NCBI RefSeq assembly: GCF_007830495.1 | Contig: NZ_VLKW01000006.1 | Coordinates: forward strand, 120,095-184,094 | Reading direction: 5' to 3' | From: Pseudoduganella flava | GTDB taxonomy: Bacteria; Pseudomonadota; Gammaproteobacteria; Burkholderiales; Burkholderiaceae_D | Length of the DNA stretch: 64,000 bases | In this document: positions 7,938-16,040 of the stretch, piece by piece | How the letters are laid out: each line of letters starts with the position of its first letter | How positions within the stretch are numbered: the stretch's first letter is position 1 | Notes under the pieces: generated by a model | Seen by the model: the letters and a program-made list of their open reading frames with translations, nothing else | Told to the model about the DNA's origin: nothing | Database searches by the model: none | Position numbers and translations under genes: made by a program

Positions 7938-9394
7938 TCGCTATCGTTGTTATCGAGGAAGGTGGCAGGCAGGTACAGCGCGAGCCCGCCCAGCACGACA
8001 AAGGCAAACGTGCTGGAAAAATTGGCGATCAGCGGAATCGCGTTCAACACCACGAGCAGGATGATCATCATCTTCGCGGCGCCGCGGTAGCGTGAGCCGA
8101 TGCGCAGCCCGCCCTTCGCCAGCGGCGCCGCAACCGCGCCGAACACCGTCGGGAACCATGCGCGCAGCTGGTCGTAGGCCACTTTGGTCGACCGCGACCA
8201 CGTCAGTTCGTGCGCGGTGCGCTCCGCCGCCAGCGTCGTCGTGCCCAACTCGAACTCCTCCACTTGCGTCACGTCGCCCACCTGCACGCGCCAGTTGAAG
8301 GCACCCGCGGCAAACGTCACCCGCGCCGGATAGTCGTACAGCTTGCGATACGAGGAGCCGCCGGCCACCACACGGTCGCCGCGCAGCGCCGGCCAGTCGT
8401 CCAGCACGTCGGCGCGCTGCCAGCCGTCGCCTGTTTCGACGAGCCACGTGAAGCCCGCGCGCGGGCCATACAGCAGGTACTCGGTCCAGCTTTCGCCTTC
8501 GTCGTCCGCGCGCCGCATCACGCCGAGCACCGTCAGCTTCTGGTTGCCCAGCGTGCCCTCGGCACCCAGCGGCAGCGTGGTGCGCACGGCCGCCACCCGC
8601 TCGCCGGCGCGCAGCACTTCCACCTTCGGGCTGGCCGCATCCAGCTGCGCGCTGCACGACGGGCACACGAGGTTGGCCGTCATGCCCGGCAGGTACGCGA
8701 TCGCGCTGCCGCAGGATGGGCAGTCCAGCGCGCCCACCTTGCCGCGCAACTTGCCGGCGGTGCGCAGGATCTCGTCGTCGTCGCGCAGCAACTGCGGCTT
8801 CAACGCGTCGAGCGCCACCGCGGCGCCCGCGTAGACGAGCGGCGCACCGTCATCGGAGTAATCCAGCGTGACGAAGCGGTTGCCGGTGCGCAGATCGGCG
8901 ACCCGCGCTTCCCAGCCGGCGCCCACCTTGAACGGCAGTTCGCCCTGGCCGCCGGTACAGCGGGCGGTGCGCACGTCGGATGCGATCCATGCCTCGCCCG
9001 CCACCACGTAGCGCTGTCCGGGAACGAGCGCGTCGAACGCCGGCAGCGTCGAACTGGCATCGAGCAAGGTGGTGATCGTGTACTGGCCGGACGCATCGCC
9101 CAGCCAGCCGGCCGCGCCGTCGTCGAACAGCAGGTACCACTCGTTCCAGAAGCCGGCGTCGTAGCGCAGCTGCAGGCGGCCGATCACGGTGAACGGGCGG
9201 TCGCCCCACGTGCCGGAGGTGCCCAGCTGGATCGGCGAGTAATCCTCCAGCGCCTCGGCGACCTTGCCGAGATCGCGCACGCTGTCGGCATCGCGCAGCA
9301 CGCCGGTGCGGCAGAACTCGCACACGGCCATCACGGCCGCGTGCGAGCGGAAGCGCACCTCGGCGCCGCAGCCGGGACAGGAAACGGTCAGCAA
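7934..9394 (-). CDS. Zinc-ribbon protein with two DUF4178-like domains and C-terminal membrane segments
   Basis: 486 residues. It starts with a zinc ribbon (C6PGC, C25EFC). A first DUF4178-like beta domain follows (about 55-200, with WNEWYLLFDDG). A second CPSC...CPSC ribbon lies near 230 and a second DUF4178-like domain at about 270-400 (WTEYLLYGP). Two hydrophobic helices lie near 440-480. DUF4178 proteins commonly sit beside SPFH and DUF350 genes; their biochemical role is unknown. The start is a TTG four nt after the SPFH stop, taken because the zinc ribbon begins immediately. It probably works at the inner membrane with the neighbouring SPFH protein. Confidence 0.8.
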   Translation of the reverse strand: MLTVSCPGCGAEVRFRSHAAVMAVCEFCRTGVLRDADSVRDLGKVAEALEDYSPIQLGTSGTWGDRPFTVIGRLQLRYDAGFWNEWYLLFDDGAAGWLGDASGQYTITTLLDASSTLPAFDALVPGQRYVVAGEAWIASDVRTARCTGGQGELPFKVGAGWEARVADLRTGNRFVTLDYSDDGAPLVYAGAAVALDALKPQLLRDDDEILRTAGKLRGKVGALDCPSCGSAIAYLPGMTANLVCPSCSAQLDAASPKVEVLRAGERVAAVRTTLPLGAEGTLGNQKLTVLGVMRRADDEGESWTEYLLYGPRAGFTWLVETGDGWQRADVLDDWPALRGDRVVAGGSSYRKLYDYPARVTFAAGAFNWRVQVGDVTQVEEFELGTTTLAAERTAHELTWSRSTKVAYDQLRAWFPTVFGAVAAPLAKGGLRIGSRYRGAAKMMIILLVVLNAIPLIANFSSTFAFVVLGGLALYLPATFLDNNDSE

Positions 9395-9398
9395 GGCG

Positions 9399-10433
9399 TC
9401 AGCCGATCAGCTTTTTCAGCAGCTCGGCCTTGGTGCTGTCGTAATCGGCGGCCGAGATCAGGCCCTTGTCCAGCAAGCCTTTCAGCTTCGTCAGCCGGGC
9501 TTCGATCGACTCCTCGGCCGCCGCTGCCGGTGCCATCGCTTGCGGCGCGGCCGGCGCCAGCGATGCGCCGACGGCCTGGCCCATCGCCTGGCCGATCGTC
9601 ACGCCGGCGCCCAGGCCGGCGCCGATGCCGGCGATGCCGCCTTCGTTCTGCGCCGCCAGCGGAATGGCCGTCGCGGTCTGGTAGCGCGTGAAGCCGGCCA
9701 TCTTGTCGGCCGACAGGCCGCCCTTCATGCCGGCCGAGATGCGCTCGTCCAGCGCCGCCTGCAGTTCCTCGGGCAGGCTGACGGAGGCCACGTTGAATTC
9801 ATCGAGGCCGATGCCGTAGCGCGCGAACGCGTCTGCCAGGTCGCCCTTGATCTCCTGCGCCATCAGCGCCTGGTTCGCGGCCATGTCCAGGAACGCCACG
9901 TTCGCGCCGCCCAGCGAGCTGGCCATCGTCGCCAGCATGATGCCGCGCAGCTGGTCCTCGACCTGGTCGCGGGTGTACGTGTCGCGCGTGCCGCTGATCT
10001 CCGTGAAGAACTTGCGGGCATCCGTCACGCGGTACGAATACATGCCGAAGGCGCGCACGCGGATCATGTCGAAGTCCTTGTCGCGGATCGTGATCGGCTG
10101 CGGCGTGCCCCACTTGCGGCCCGTCTGCACGCGGGTGCTGAAGAAGTAGACGTCCGACTTGAACGGCGAGTCGAACAGCTTGTCCCAGTTCTTCAGGTTC
10201 GTCAGCACGGGCAAGGTCTGCGTCGTCAGCTTGTGCGTGCCGGGGCCGAACACGTCGGCGATCTGGCCTTCGTTGACGAAGACGGCGACCTGCGATTCGC
10301 GCACCACGAGCACGCCGCCGTTCTGGATCTCGAAGTCCTGCATCGGATAGCGCCATGCCAGCACGCCTTCCTCGTCCTCGTTCCATTGCAGGACGTCGAT
10401 GAACTGTTTCTTGATGAAGCTGCCGATACCCAT
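9399..10433 (-). CDS. SPFH/Band-7 protein with C-terminal SHOCT domain
   Basis: 344 residues. The N-terminal SPFH/virion-core-like domain spans about 20-240 (EGVLAWRYP, VRESQVAVFVNEGQ, FGPGTHKL). A Gly/Ala-rich flexible region follows at 245-305. The end is a SHOCT motif (ARLTKLKGLLDKGLISAADYD), a short helical domain usually used for oligomerisation. It has no transmembrane helix, so it probably coats the membrane as an oligomeric scaffold. It lies 13 nt after the DUF350 gene, with an AGAGG Shine-Dalgarno. Family members of this YdjI-like type often co-occur with zinc-ribbon/DUF4178 genes, as here. Confidence 0.88.
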   Translation of the reverse strand: MGIGSFIKKQFIDVLQWNEDEEGVLAWRYPMQDFEIQNGGVLVVRESQVAVFVNEGQIADVFGPGTHKLTTQTLPVLTNLKNWDKLFDSPFKSDVYFFSTRVQTGRKWGTPQPITIRDKDFDMIRVRAFGMYSYRVTDARKFFTEISGTRDTYTRDQVEDQLRGIMLATMASSLGGANVAFLDMAANQALMAQEIKGDLADAFARYGIGLDEFNVASVSLPEELQAALDERISAGMKGGLSADKMAGFTRYQTATAIPLAAQNEGGIAGIGAGLGAGVTIGQAMGQAVGASLAPAAPQAMAPAAAAEESIEARLTKLKGLLDKGLISAADYDSTKAELLKKLIG

Positions 10434-10446
10434 ACAGGACCTCTCT

Positions 10447-10833
10447 TCAGGAAATGCAGGCGGCGTTGATGCCGCCGATGGACAGGGAAATCGTGCCGAG
10501 CAGCGCGCCGAATGCGCTGTTGCCCGCCTCGATCTGGTCTTTCGCCATTTTCAGTGCGCGCGTCGTCACCGCGTAGGCCAGTGCCTGCACGACCATCGCG
10601 CCGAAGGCCCAGGCAAAGAACTCCTGGTAGTTCGGCGTGTGCAGGAGGCCCGAGGCGATGGTCAGCGAGAAGCCCAGCAGCGCACCGCCCAGCGACAGCG
10701 CGGCGGCGTGGTTGCCCTGCCGGATCAGCAGCACTTCGTCATAGGGAGTCATCCACGTGTAGGCCTTGAAGAACACGGCCAGCAGCGCGGCGGCGATGCA
10801 CAGGTGGATCAGGTAGTTGGCGACTGCGAACAT
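10447..10833 (-). CDS. DUF350 (YjfL-like) inner-membrane protein
   Basis: 128 residues with four predicted membrane helices. The conserved DUF350 core is EVLLIRQGNHAAALSLGG, followed by GFSLTIAS. E. coli YjfL, of the same family, is encoded with a PspA-like protein (YjfJ) and a glutathionylspermidine-synthetase-like protein (YjfC), a link to polyamines and membrane stress that recurs here. It is the first gene of the minus-strand operon. Only 53 bp separate its start from the divergent aminopropyltransferase gene. The function is unproven. Confidence 0.88.
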   Translation of the reverse strand: MFAVANYLIHLCIAAALLAVFFKAYTWMTPYDEVLLIRQGNHAAALSLGGALLGFSLTIASGLLHTPNYQEFFAWAFGAMVVQALAYAVTTRALKMAKDQIEAGNSAFGALLGTISLSIGGINAACIS

Positions 10834-10886
10834 GGTCTATAGTAGCAATCTTGCAGATAAACAAATAATAATCCAGTCACGGGCCA
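10834..10886. promoter_or_regulatory. Short divergent promoter region of the polyamine/SPFH cluster
   Basis: These 53 bp are AT-rich against GC-rich surroundings and lie between two divergent starts. On the minus strand TTATTT-N18-TACTAT is a plausible -35/-10 pair placing transcription just before the DUF350 start. The plus-strand promoter must overlap it. One short shared region suggests coordinated expression of both operons. Confidence 0.45.
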
Positions 10887-12398
10887 ATGACCAAAAAGAT
10901 TCTGATCCTGTCCGTGTTCGTCGTCGCCTCGTGCGGGCTCGCTTATGAGTTGATCGCCGGCGCGCTGTCCAGCTACCTGCTGGGCGATTCGGTACTTCAA
11001 TTCTCCACCATTATCGGTTGCTACCTGTTCGCGATGGGCGTCGGCGCCCACCTGTCGAAATACGTGAAGGACGAGCACGTGCTGGCGCGCTTCGTCGACA
11101 TCGAGCTGGCGATCGGCCTGATCGGCGGCGTCTCGGCAGCACTGCTGTTCACCACGTTCTCGTGGATGGCCGCGCCTTTCCGGCTGCTGCTGTACGTGCT
11201 GGTGTTCATGGTCGGCACGCTGGTCGGCATGGAAGTGCCGCTCGTGATGCGCGCGCTGAACGCGCGGCAGACGGAGTTCGCCGAGATCGTCAGCCGCGTG
11301 CTGACGTTCGACTACCTGGGCGCGCTGGCCGTGTCGCTGCTGTTCCCCCTCGTGCTCGCGCCGTATCTTGGCCTGGTGCGCACCGGCTACCTGTTCGGCA
11401 TGCTCAACATCGGCGTCGCGCTGTGGACGATTTATGTGTTCCGCGCCGAGCTCACGAACCTTACCGGCCGCACCTTGCGCGCTTGCGGCGTGCTGCTGGC
11501 GCTGGCGTTCGGTTTCGCCAGCGCGGACCGGCTGACGCACTTCGGCGAGCATGCGCTGTTCGGCGACGAGATCGTCTACGCCACCAGTACGCCGTACCAG
11601 CGCCTCGTCATCACGCGCTGGAAGGACGACCTGCGGCTGTACATCAACGGCAACCTGCAATTTTCTTCGCGCGACGAATACCGGTACCACGAGGCGCTCG
11701 TCCACCCCGCGCTGGAACGGCTGCCGTGGGCGAAGCGCGTGCTGGTGCTGGGCGGCGGCGATGGCCTGGCGCTGCGCGAGATCCTGCGTTACAAGAACGT
11801 CGAACACGTGACGCTCGTCGACCTGGATCCGGCGATGACGGCCGCGTTCAAGACGCGCGCCGAGCTGGCGGCGCTGAACCACGGTTCGCTGTCCGATCCG
11901 CGCGTGACGGTGGTGAACGCGGATGCGGCGATCTGGCTGGAGCACTCGGATGCGATGTTCGACGCGGTGATCGTCGATTTCCCCGACCCGTCCAGCTTCG
12001 CCCTTGGCAAGCTGTATTCGGTGCCGTTCTACGGCATGGTCAAGCATCACCTGGCCGCCAACGGCCTCGTGGTGGTGCAATCGACATCGCCGTTCTTCGC
12101 GCCGCACGCGTTCTGGACGATCGATGCGACGTTGCGTGAAGTGGGCTTGCGCACTTACCCGTATCATGCGTACGTGCCGTCGTTCGGCGAGTGGGGCTTC
12201 ATTCTTGCTACCCCGCAGGGCCGCTACGAGCCGCCGGCATCGTATCGGCTGCCGATGCGCTTCTTGAACGGCACGGTGACGGCGGCGATGTTCAGCTTCC
12301 CGCCGGACATGCGGCCGCTGGCGATGGCGCCGAACCGCCTGGACTCGCAGTCGCTGGTGCACGAGTTCGAGCAGGACTGGCACCGCACGATACGCTGA
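10887..12398 (+). CDS. Membrane-fused spermidine-synthase-like aminopropyltransferase
   Basis: 503 residues. Residues 1-215 form about seven membrane helices. Residues 225-440 form a spermidine-synthase-type Rossmann domain with YQRLVITRW, GNLQFSSRDEYRYHEALVHP, the AdoMet loop LGGGDGLALRE (about 288), acidic DLDP (312) and DFPDP (364) in place of the usual D(S/T)DP. Canonical SpeE transfers aminopropyl from decarboxylated AdoMet to putrescine in the cytosol. The fused membrane part suggests a membrane-located acceptor or coupling to transport. speD is encoded in the divergent operon. The substrate is not determined from sequence. Confidence 0.82.
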   Translation: MTKKILILSVFVVASCGLAYELIAGALSSYLLGDSVLQFSTIIGCYLFAMGVGAHLSKYVKDEHVLARFVDIELAIGLIGGVSAALLFTTFSWMAAPFRLLLYVLVFMVGTLVGMEVPLVMRALNARQTEFAEIVSRVLTFDYLGALAVSLLFPLVLAPYLGLVRTGYLFGMLNIGVALWTIYVFRAELTNLTGRTLRACGVLLALAFGFASADRLTHFGEHALFGDEIVYATSTPYQRLVITRWKDDLRLYINGNLQFSSRDEYRYHEALVHPALERLPWAKRVLVLGGGDGLALREILRYKNVEHVTLVDLDPAMTAAFKTRAELAALNHGSLSDPRVTVVNADAAIWLEHSDAMFDAVIVDFPDPSSFALGKLYSVPFYGMVKHHLAANGLVVVQSTSPFFAPHAFWTIDATLREVGLRTYPYHAYVPSFGEWGFILATPQGRYEPPASYRLPMRFLNGTVTAAMFSFPPDMRPLAMAPNRLDSQSLVHEFEQDWHRTIR

Positions 12399-12408
12399 AG
12401 GAGTCGAC

Positions 12409-14028
12409 ATGGAACGCCGTTCCTTCCTGCGCTGGAGTGCCGCGATCGGCGCGGCAGGTGCCGCCGCTGCCGCCGGCATTGCCGGTTACGCGCGCTGGCG
12501 CGAGATCGCGCCAGCACTGCACGATCCGGGCCGCGCGGAAGGCCACTTCCTGCGCGACCGCCATGCACTGCCACGCCCGACGGAGGAGGTGGCGGCGGAC
12601 GTCGTGGTGCTCGGCTCCGGCATCGCCGGGCTGACCGCGGCATGGAAGCTGAAGCGGGAAGGCATCGAGGACGTGCTGCTGGTCGAGGGGCCGGAAACCT
12701 TCGGCAACGCGGCCGGCGGGCGGTATGGCGACCTTGCGTACCCGACCGGCGCGCACTATCTGCCGATCCCGCCGCAGGAGTGCCTGCACGTGCGGCACCT
12801 GCTGTACGACCTGGGCGTCATCCGCCGCGACCCGTTCGGCCCCAAGCCGGAATACGACGAACGGCTGCTGCTGCACGCGCCGCACGAGCGCCTGCTGTAC
12901 CAGGGCCACTGGCACGAAGGCATCCTGCCGCGCGCCGGCGTGCCCGCGCAGGAACAGGCCGAGCATGCGCGCTTCTTCGCCGAGACGGAGAAGCTGCGCA
13001 CCCAGCGCGGCGCGGACCGCCGCAAGGTGTTCACGCTGCCCGCGGCGCACGCGTCCACCGACCCAGCCTGGCGCCAGCTCGACACGATCACGTTCAAGGC
13101 CTGGCTGGACAAGAACGGCTACCGTGCGCCCACCCTGCTGTGGTACCTCGATTACTGCTGCCGCGACGACTATGGCACCGGCATCGACCGCGTGTCGGCG
13201 TGGGCCGGCCTGCATTACTTCTGCGCGCGTGGCGGCGAGGCGGCCAACGCGGACAACGGCGCGTGGCTGACGTGGCCGGGCGGCCTGCAACCGCTGGCCA
13301 CGCGCCTCGCCGAACGGGCCGGCGCGCGCCGCATCCCGGGCACCGTCGCCAGCGTAAAGCAGGCGGGCAAGGGCGTCGAAGCGCTGTGCTTCACGCTGGA
13401 AGGCGGCAAGCCGCGCACGTACCTGGTGCGGGCCCGCAAGGCGATCTGCGCGATGCCGCTGTTCGTGGCCAGCCGCGTCGTCGAGAACATCGTGCAGTAT
13501 GGCTTCGACCCCGCCCGGCACATGCCGGCGTACGCACCGTGGCTCGTGACGAATTTTCTGCTGGACCGGTTTCCCGACGAGCTGCCGGAAGCGCCGCTGT
13601 CGTGGGACAACGTGGTGCACGGCACGCAGGGCCTGGGCTACGTGGTGTCGACGCATCAGGACATCCGCCAGGCCCCGCCGCCGCGCACCGTGTTCACGAG
13701 CTACGTCGCGCTGGCGGACCGCGACGCGCTGGCCGCGCGGCGCTGGATGCAGGGTGCATCGGCCGAGGAGTTGCTGGCGCGGGCGCTGGAAGACCTGCGC
13801 GCCGCGTACGGCCGCGCGTTCGACGATTGCGTGGTGCGCGCCGACATCACGCTGCGCGCGCATGCGATGGCGGCGCCGCTGCCGGGGTTCCTGTCCAACC
13901 AGGGTGTGCAGGCATTGCGCGACGTGGATGGGCCGATCCTGTTTGCCCACGCGGACCTGTCCGGTTTTTCCGTATTCGAGGAGGCGTCGTGGTGGGGATG
14001 GCAGGCGGCACGGGCGGCGTTGGGCTGA
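12409..14028 (+). CDS. Tat-exported FAD-dependent oxidoreductase (amine-oxidase-like)
   Basis: 539 residues. The N-terminus ERRSFLRW followed by an Ala/Gly-rich hydrophobic stretch is a twin-arginine signal, so a folded flavoprotein is predicted in the periplasm or anchored there. The FAD motif VVLGSGIAGLTAAWKL lies near residue 69, followed by LLVEG and AGGRYGDLAYPTGAHYL. The C-terminal segment PILFAHADLSGF...EEASWWGWQAA fits the flavin-containing amine oxidase pattern. It begins 10 nt after the aminopropyltransferase gene with GGAG, so it is co-transcribed. A polyamine-related amine substrate is an inference from context only. Confidence 0.8.
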   Translation: MERRSFLRWSAAIGAAGAAAAAGIAGYARWREIAPALHDPGRAEGHFLRDRHALPRPTEEVAADVVVLGSGIAGLTAAWKLKREGIEDVLLVEGPETFGNAAGGRYGDLAYPTGAHYLPIPPQECLHVRHLLYDLGVIRRDPFGPKPEYDERLLLHAPHERLLYQGHWHEGILPRAGVPAQEQAEHARFFAETEKLRTQRGADRRKVFTLPAAHASTDPAWRQLDTITFKAWLDKNGYRAPTLLWYLDYCCRDDYGTGIDRVSAWAGLHYFCARGGEAANADNGAWLTWPGGLQPLATRLAERAGARRIPGTVASVKQAGKGVEALCFTLEGGKPRTYLVRARKAICAMPLFVASRVVENIVQYGFDPARHMPAYAPWLVTNFLLDRFPDELPEAPLSWDNVVHGTQGLGYVVSTHQDIRQAPPPRTVFTSYVALADRDALAARRWMQGASAEELLARALEDLRAAYGRAFDDCVVRADITLRAHAMAAPLPGFLSNQGVQALRDVDGPILFAHADLSGFSVFEEASWWGWQAARAALG

Positions 14029-14540
14029 TGCTGCCCGCCGTCCTTCCCGTGCTGCGCGGCGCCGCACTGGCGTTGCGGCCGATGGAGGATGGCGATGCCG
14101 CCGCGCTGTTCGCGATCTATGGCGACGCGCTCGTGATGCGCTACACGGATGAGGAGCCGTTTCCCGACCTGGCCACGGTCGGCGTGATGCTGGCGAGCGT
14201 GCGCCGGCTGCTGGCCAGCGGCGAGTCGCTGGAATGGGCGATCGTGCGGACCGACGGCGGGGACGTGATCGGAACGTGCGGGTTGCACAGCTTCGATGCG
14301 CCGGCACGGTCCGCGCAGGTCGGTTGCCTGTTGCGGCGTTCCGCATGGGGGCACGGCCATATGTACGAAGCGCTCCGTTTGCTGGCGACGTGTGCGTCGG
14401 GCGAATTGGGGCTGCACCGGTTGCTGGCCGATGTCGATCCGCACAATGAACGGGCGCTGCGGATGTCCGAGCGGCTGGGGTACCGTCGGGATGACGGGGG
14501 ATTGCTGGGGATCTGGTTGGATCGGGAGCAGCGGCAATAG
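14028..14540 (+). CDS. GNAT acetyltransferase (RimJ/RimL-type)
   Basis: 170 residues from the ATG at 14028, which overlaps the TGA of the flavoprotein gene (TGATG). The fold signs are ALRPMEDGDAAALF at the start, VIGTCGLHSF in the core, then the shortened acetyl-CoA loop region LRRSAWGHGHMYEALRLL and the end ADVDPHNERALRMSERLGY. RimJ/L-like enzymes acetylate N-terminal or small-molecule amines. Its position as third gene after an aminopropyltransferase and an amine oxidase makes amine acetylation a reasonable guess, not a demonstrated one. Confidence 0.85.
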   Translation: MLPAVLPVLRGAALALRPMEDGDAAALFAIYGDALVMRYTDEEPFPDLATVGVMLASVRRLLASGESLEWAIVRTDGGDVIGTCGLHSFDAPARSAQVGCLLRRSAWGHGHMYEALRLLATCASGELGLHRLLADVDPHNERALRMSERLGYRRDDGGLLGIWLDREQRQ

Positions 14541-14801
14541 ATGAGCTCGGGCGCCTTGATATTGCCGGGATAAAATAAATACCGTATCCGGCAAAAACAC
14601 GGCAACAAAAATAAATCCGAAATGCTTAGGTGGATTCGCGAAACTGCGGTATCGTTTGTCTCGCACTACATCAAGTCGCAGTTTTGTTGGCCTCTTTCCC
14701 GTCTCGCCGAATCGGCGGTCCTGTTTGATCTCCTTCTTTACCCCTGCTTGGTCGGACGTGCATCCGGGCGCTTTTGCCCACGCAACTTCTAAGGATTAAA
14801 C
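14541..14801 (+). promoter_or_regulatory. Long AT-richer 5' leader of the cold-shock gene
   Basis: 261 nt with no ORF. The first half is AT-rich (ATAAAATAAATACC, ACAAAAATAAATCC) and probably carries the promoter. The second half, about 150 nt, would be an unusually long untranslated leader, as in cspA-type mRNAs whose leader refolds with temperature. AAGGAT precedes the ATG. Confidence 0.45.
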
Positions 14802-15011
14802 ATGACTACTCAAACCGGCACCGTAAAATGGTTCAACGATTCCAAGGGCTTCGGCTTCATCACCCCTGACGGCGGTGGTGCCGACCTGTTCGCGCACTTC
14901 CAGGACATTCAATCGACCGGCTTCAAGAGCCTGGCGGAAAACCAGCGCGTCTCGTTCGAACGTTCGACCGGGCCGAAAGGCGAGAAGGCCGGCAATATTC
15001 GCGCGATCTGA
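14802..15011 (+). CDS. Cold-shock protein, CspA family
   Basis: 69 residues, the standard CSD length. Both RNA-binding motifs are present: [14 protein letters not shown] (RNP1, KGFGFI) and DLFAHF (RNP2; the usual VFVHF reads LFAHF here). It binds single-stranded RNA/DNA and melts mRNA structure at low temperature. It is monocistronic, behind a long leader and in front of a hairpin terminator. The member of the Csp family cannot be settled from sequence alone. Confidence 0.95.
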   Translation: MTTQTGTVKWFNDSKGFGFITPDGGGADLFAHFQDIQSTGFKSLAENQRVSFERSTGPKGEKAGNIRAI

Positions 15012-15073
15012 TCGTCGCAACGAATAACGGCCTGTCCCGCGCCATCGCGCGGGCGCCGCTGTCGCAATGAATG

Positions 15074-15099
15074 GCCCGCCTTGGCGGGCTATTGTTTTT
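15074..15099 (+). terminator. Terminator after the cold-shock gene
   Basis: GCCCGC-CTTG-GCGGGC hairpin followed by TATTGTTTTT. It lies 62 nt after the csp stop. Confidence 0.7.
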
Positions 15100-15184
15100 C
15101 CGGCGTTCGAATTCGCGGCGATAATGGCACCGACGTCCATTGTTGGGCTGATGAATCGCACCGGCGAATAACAAGGAGAGCGAC

Positions 15185-15469
15185 ATGAGTGATACCGAAC
15201 GCGACGAGATGGAAATCGCCGCCTGCGCGCTGGAAGCGCTGTATGCGGAAATGCATGCCGATCTGGGCACGCTGGACGGCCAGATCGACAGCTGGTCCGC
15301 CGACGCGGTAGATACCGCCGAGCTGGCCGAGCTGCATACCGCCCGGACCGCGCTGCACAGCGGGATGGCGAGCATCCAGGAGGTGCTGGGCTGGTTGCTG
15401 TGGGTCGATCCGGACGCCGCACCGACCGTGCGCCCGCCGCCGCTGCTGCGTGGCGCGGCGATTCACTGA
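15185..15469 (+). CDS. Small acidic helical protein, unknown
   Basis: 94 residues with AAGGAG before the ATG. The sequence is acidic, Ala/Leu-rich and probably helical up to about residue 75 (ALEALYAEMHADL, TAELAELHTARTALHSG), then a Pro-rich tail (PPPLLRGAAIH). There is no signal peptide or membrane segment, and I recognise no family. It is isolated between the csp terminator and the hipBA control region. The good ribosome site and codon pattern support a real gene. Confidence 0.6.
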   Translation: MSDTERDEMEIAACALEALYAEMHADLGTLDGQIDSWSADAVDTAELAELHTARTALHSGMASIQEVLGWLLWVDPDAAPTVRPPPLLRGAAIH

Positions 15470-15576
15470 GGTCTCGCCGGCGTGCCGGCGCACCGGTGTT
15501 CGCGGGGCCGTGGCCCCGAGAACGCGGCGGCCGAGGAGGTGGCACTTGACGACTCCGATGCCGCCATAGAGGGCGT

Positions 15577-15683
15577 TTTATCTTTTATAAGCGATTATCT
15601 ATGATGGTTCCGCTGAGCCGTGGCTGTCATAGATAAAGGTTTATATAGGATAAGCATCTATCTATGATGGTCCGTGATATGAT
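15577..15683 (+). promoter_or_regulatory. hipBA promoter/operator with duplicated promoter-like unit
   Basis: Three copies of TATCTATGA(T/C) occur: direct at 15596, inverted at 15625-15636 (TGTCATAGATAA) and direct at 15659. Each direct copy covers the -10 of a promoter-like pair: TTTATC-N17-TATGAT (15577-15605) and TTTATA-N17-TATGAT (15640-15668). The two units are about 63 bp apart and similar over roughly 37 bp. This fits autorepression by a HipB-type antitoxin. The rest of 15470-15576 shows small GC hairpins and no gene. Confidence 0.6.
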
Positions 15684-15710
15684 CACTTGACCGTCGATAG
15701 CGTCCTCATC

Positions 15711-16040
15711 ATGCCGAAAAAGCTGTTCCCCACTCAAGCCACGCCCACGCTGGTGCAAGAGCGCCTGACCGCATGGGGGCGCTGCGTTCGCAACGAACGC
15801 CTGCGGCAGCGCATCACGGGCGCCGATTTGTGCGCGCGCATTGGCATTTCGGAGGCGACATTGCGGCGCGTGGAACGCGGCGATCCTGGCGCTGCGGCAG
15901 GAACCTATCTGACCGCGTTGCTGGCGCTGGGCGTTTTCGACGAGGTTGCTCCGCCGCTTCGCGAGTCGCTCGCCGCCGCGGTCCCGCAACGCCGGGTGCG
16001 GCTCAGCCGGGAAGAACGGGGTAGCGATGATTACTTCTAA
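15711..16040 (+). CDS. hipB: HipB-like XRE antitoxin/repressor
   Basis: 109 residues from ATG 15711; an in-frame TTG at 15687 would add eight residues, and neither has a clear Shine-Dalgarno. The helix-turn-helix is at about 30-65 (ITGADLCARIGISEATLRRVERGD). Its gene overlaps the downstream hipA-like gene by 14 nt, the usual antitoxin-first arrangement. The protein should bind the TATCTATGA repeats in its own promoter and neutralise the kinase. The C-terminal tail is Arg-rich (PQRRVRLSREERGSDDYF) and may contact the kinase or DNA. Confidence 0.82.
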   Translation: MPKKLFPTQATPTLVQERLTAWGRCVRNERLRQRITGADLCARIGISEATLRRVERGDPGAAAGTYLTALLALGVFDEVAPPLRESLAAAVPQRRVRLSREERGSDDYF

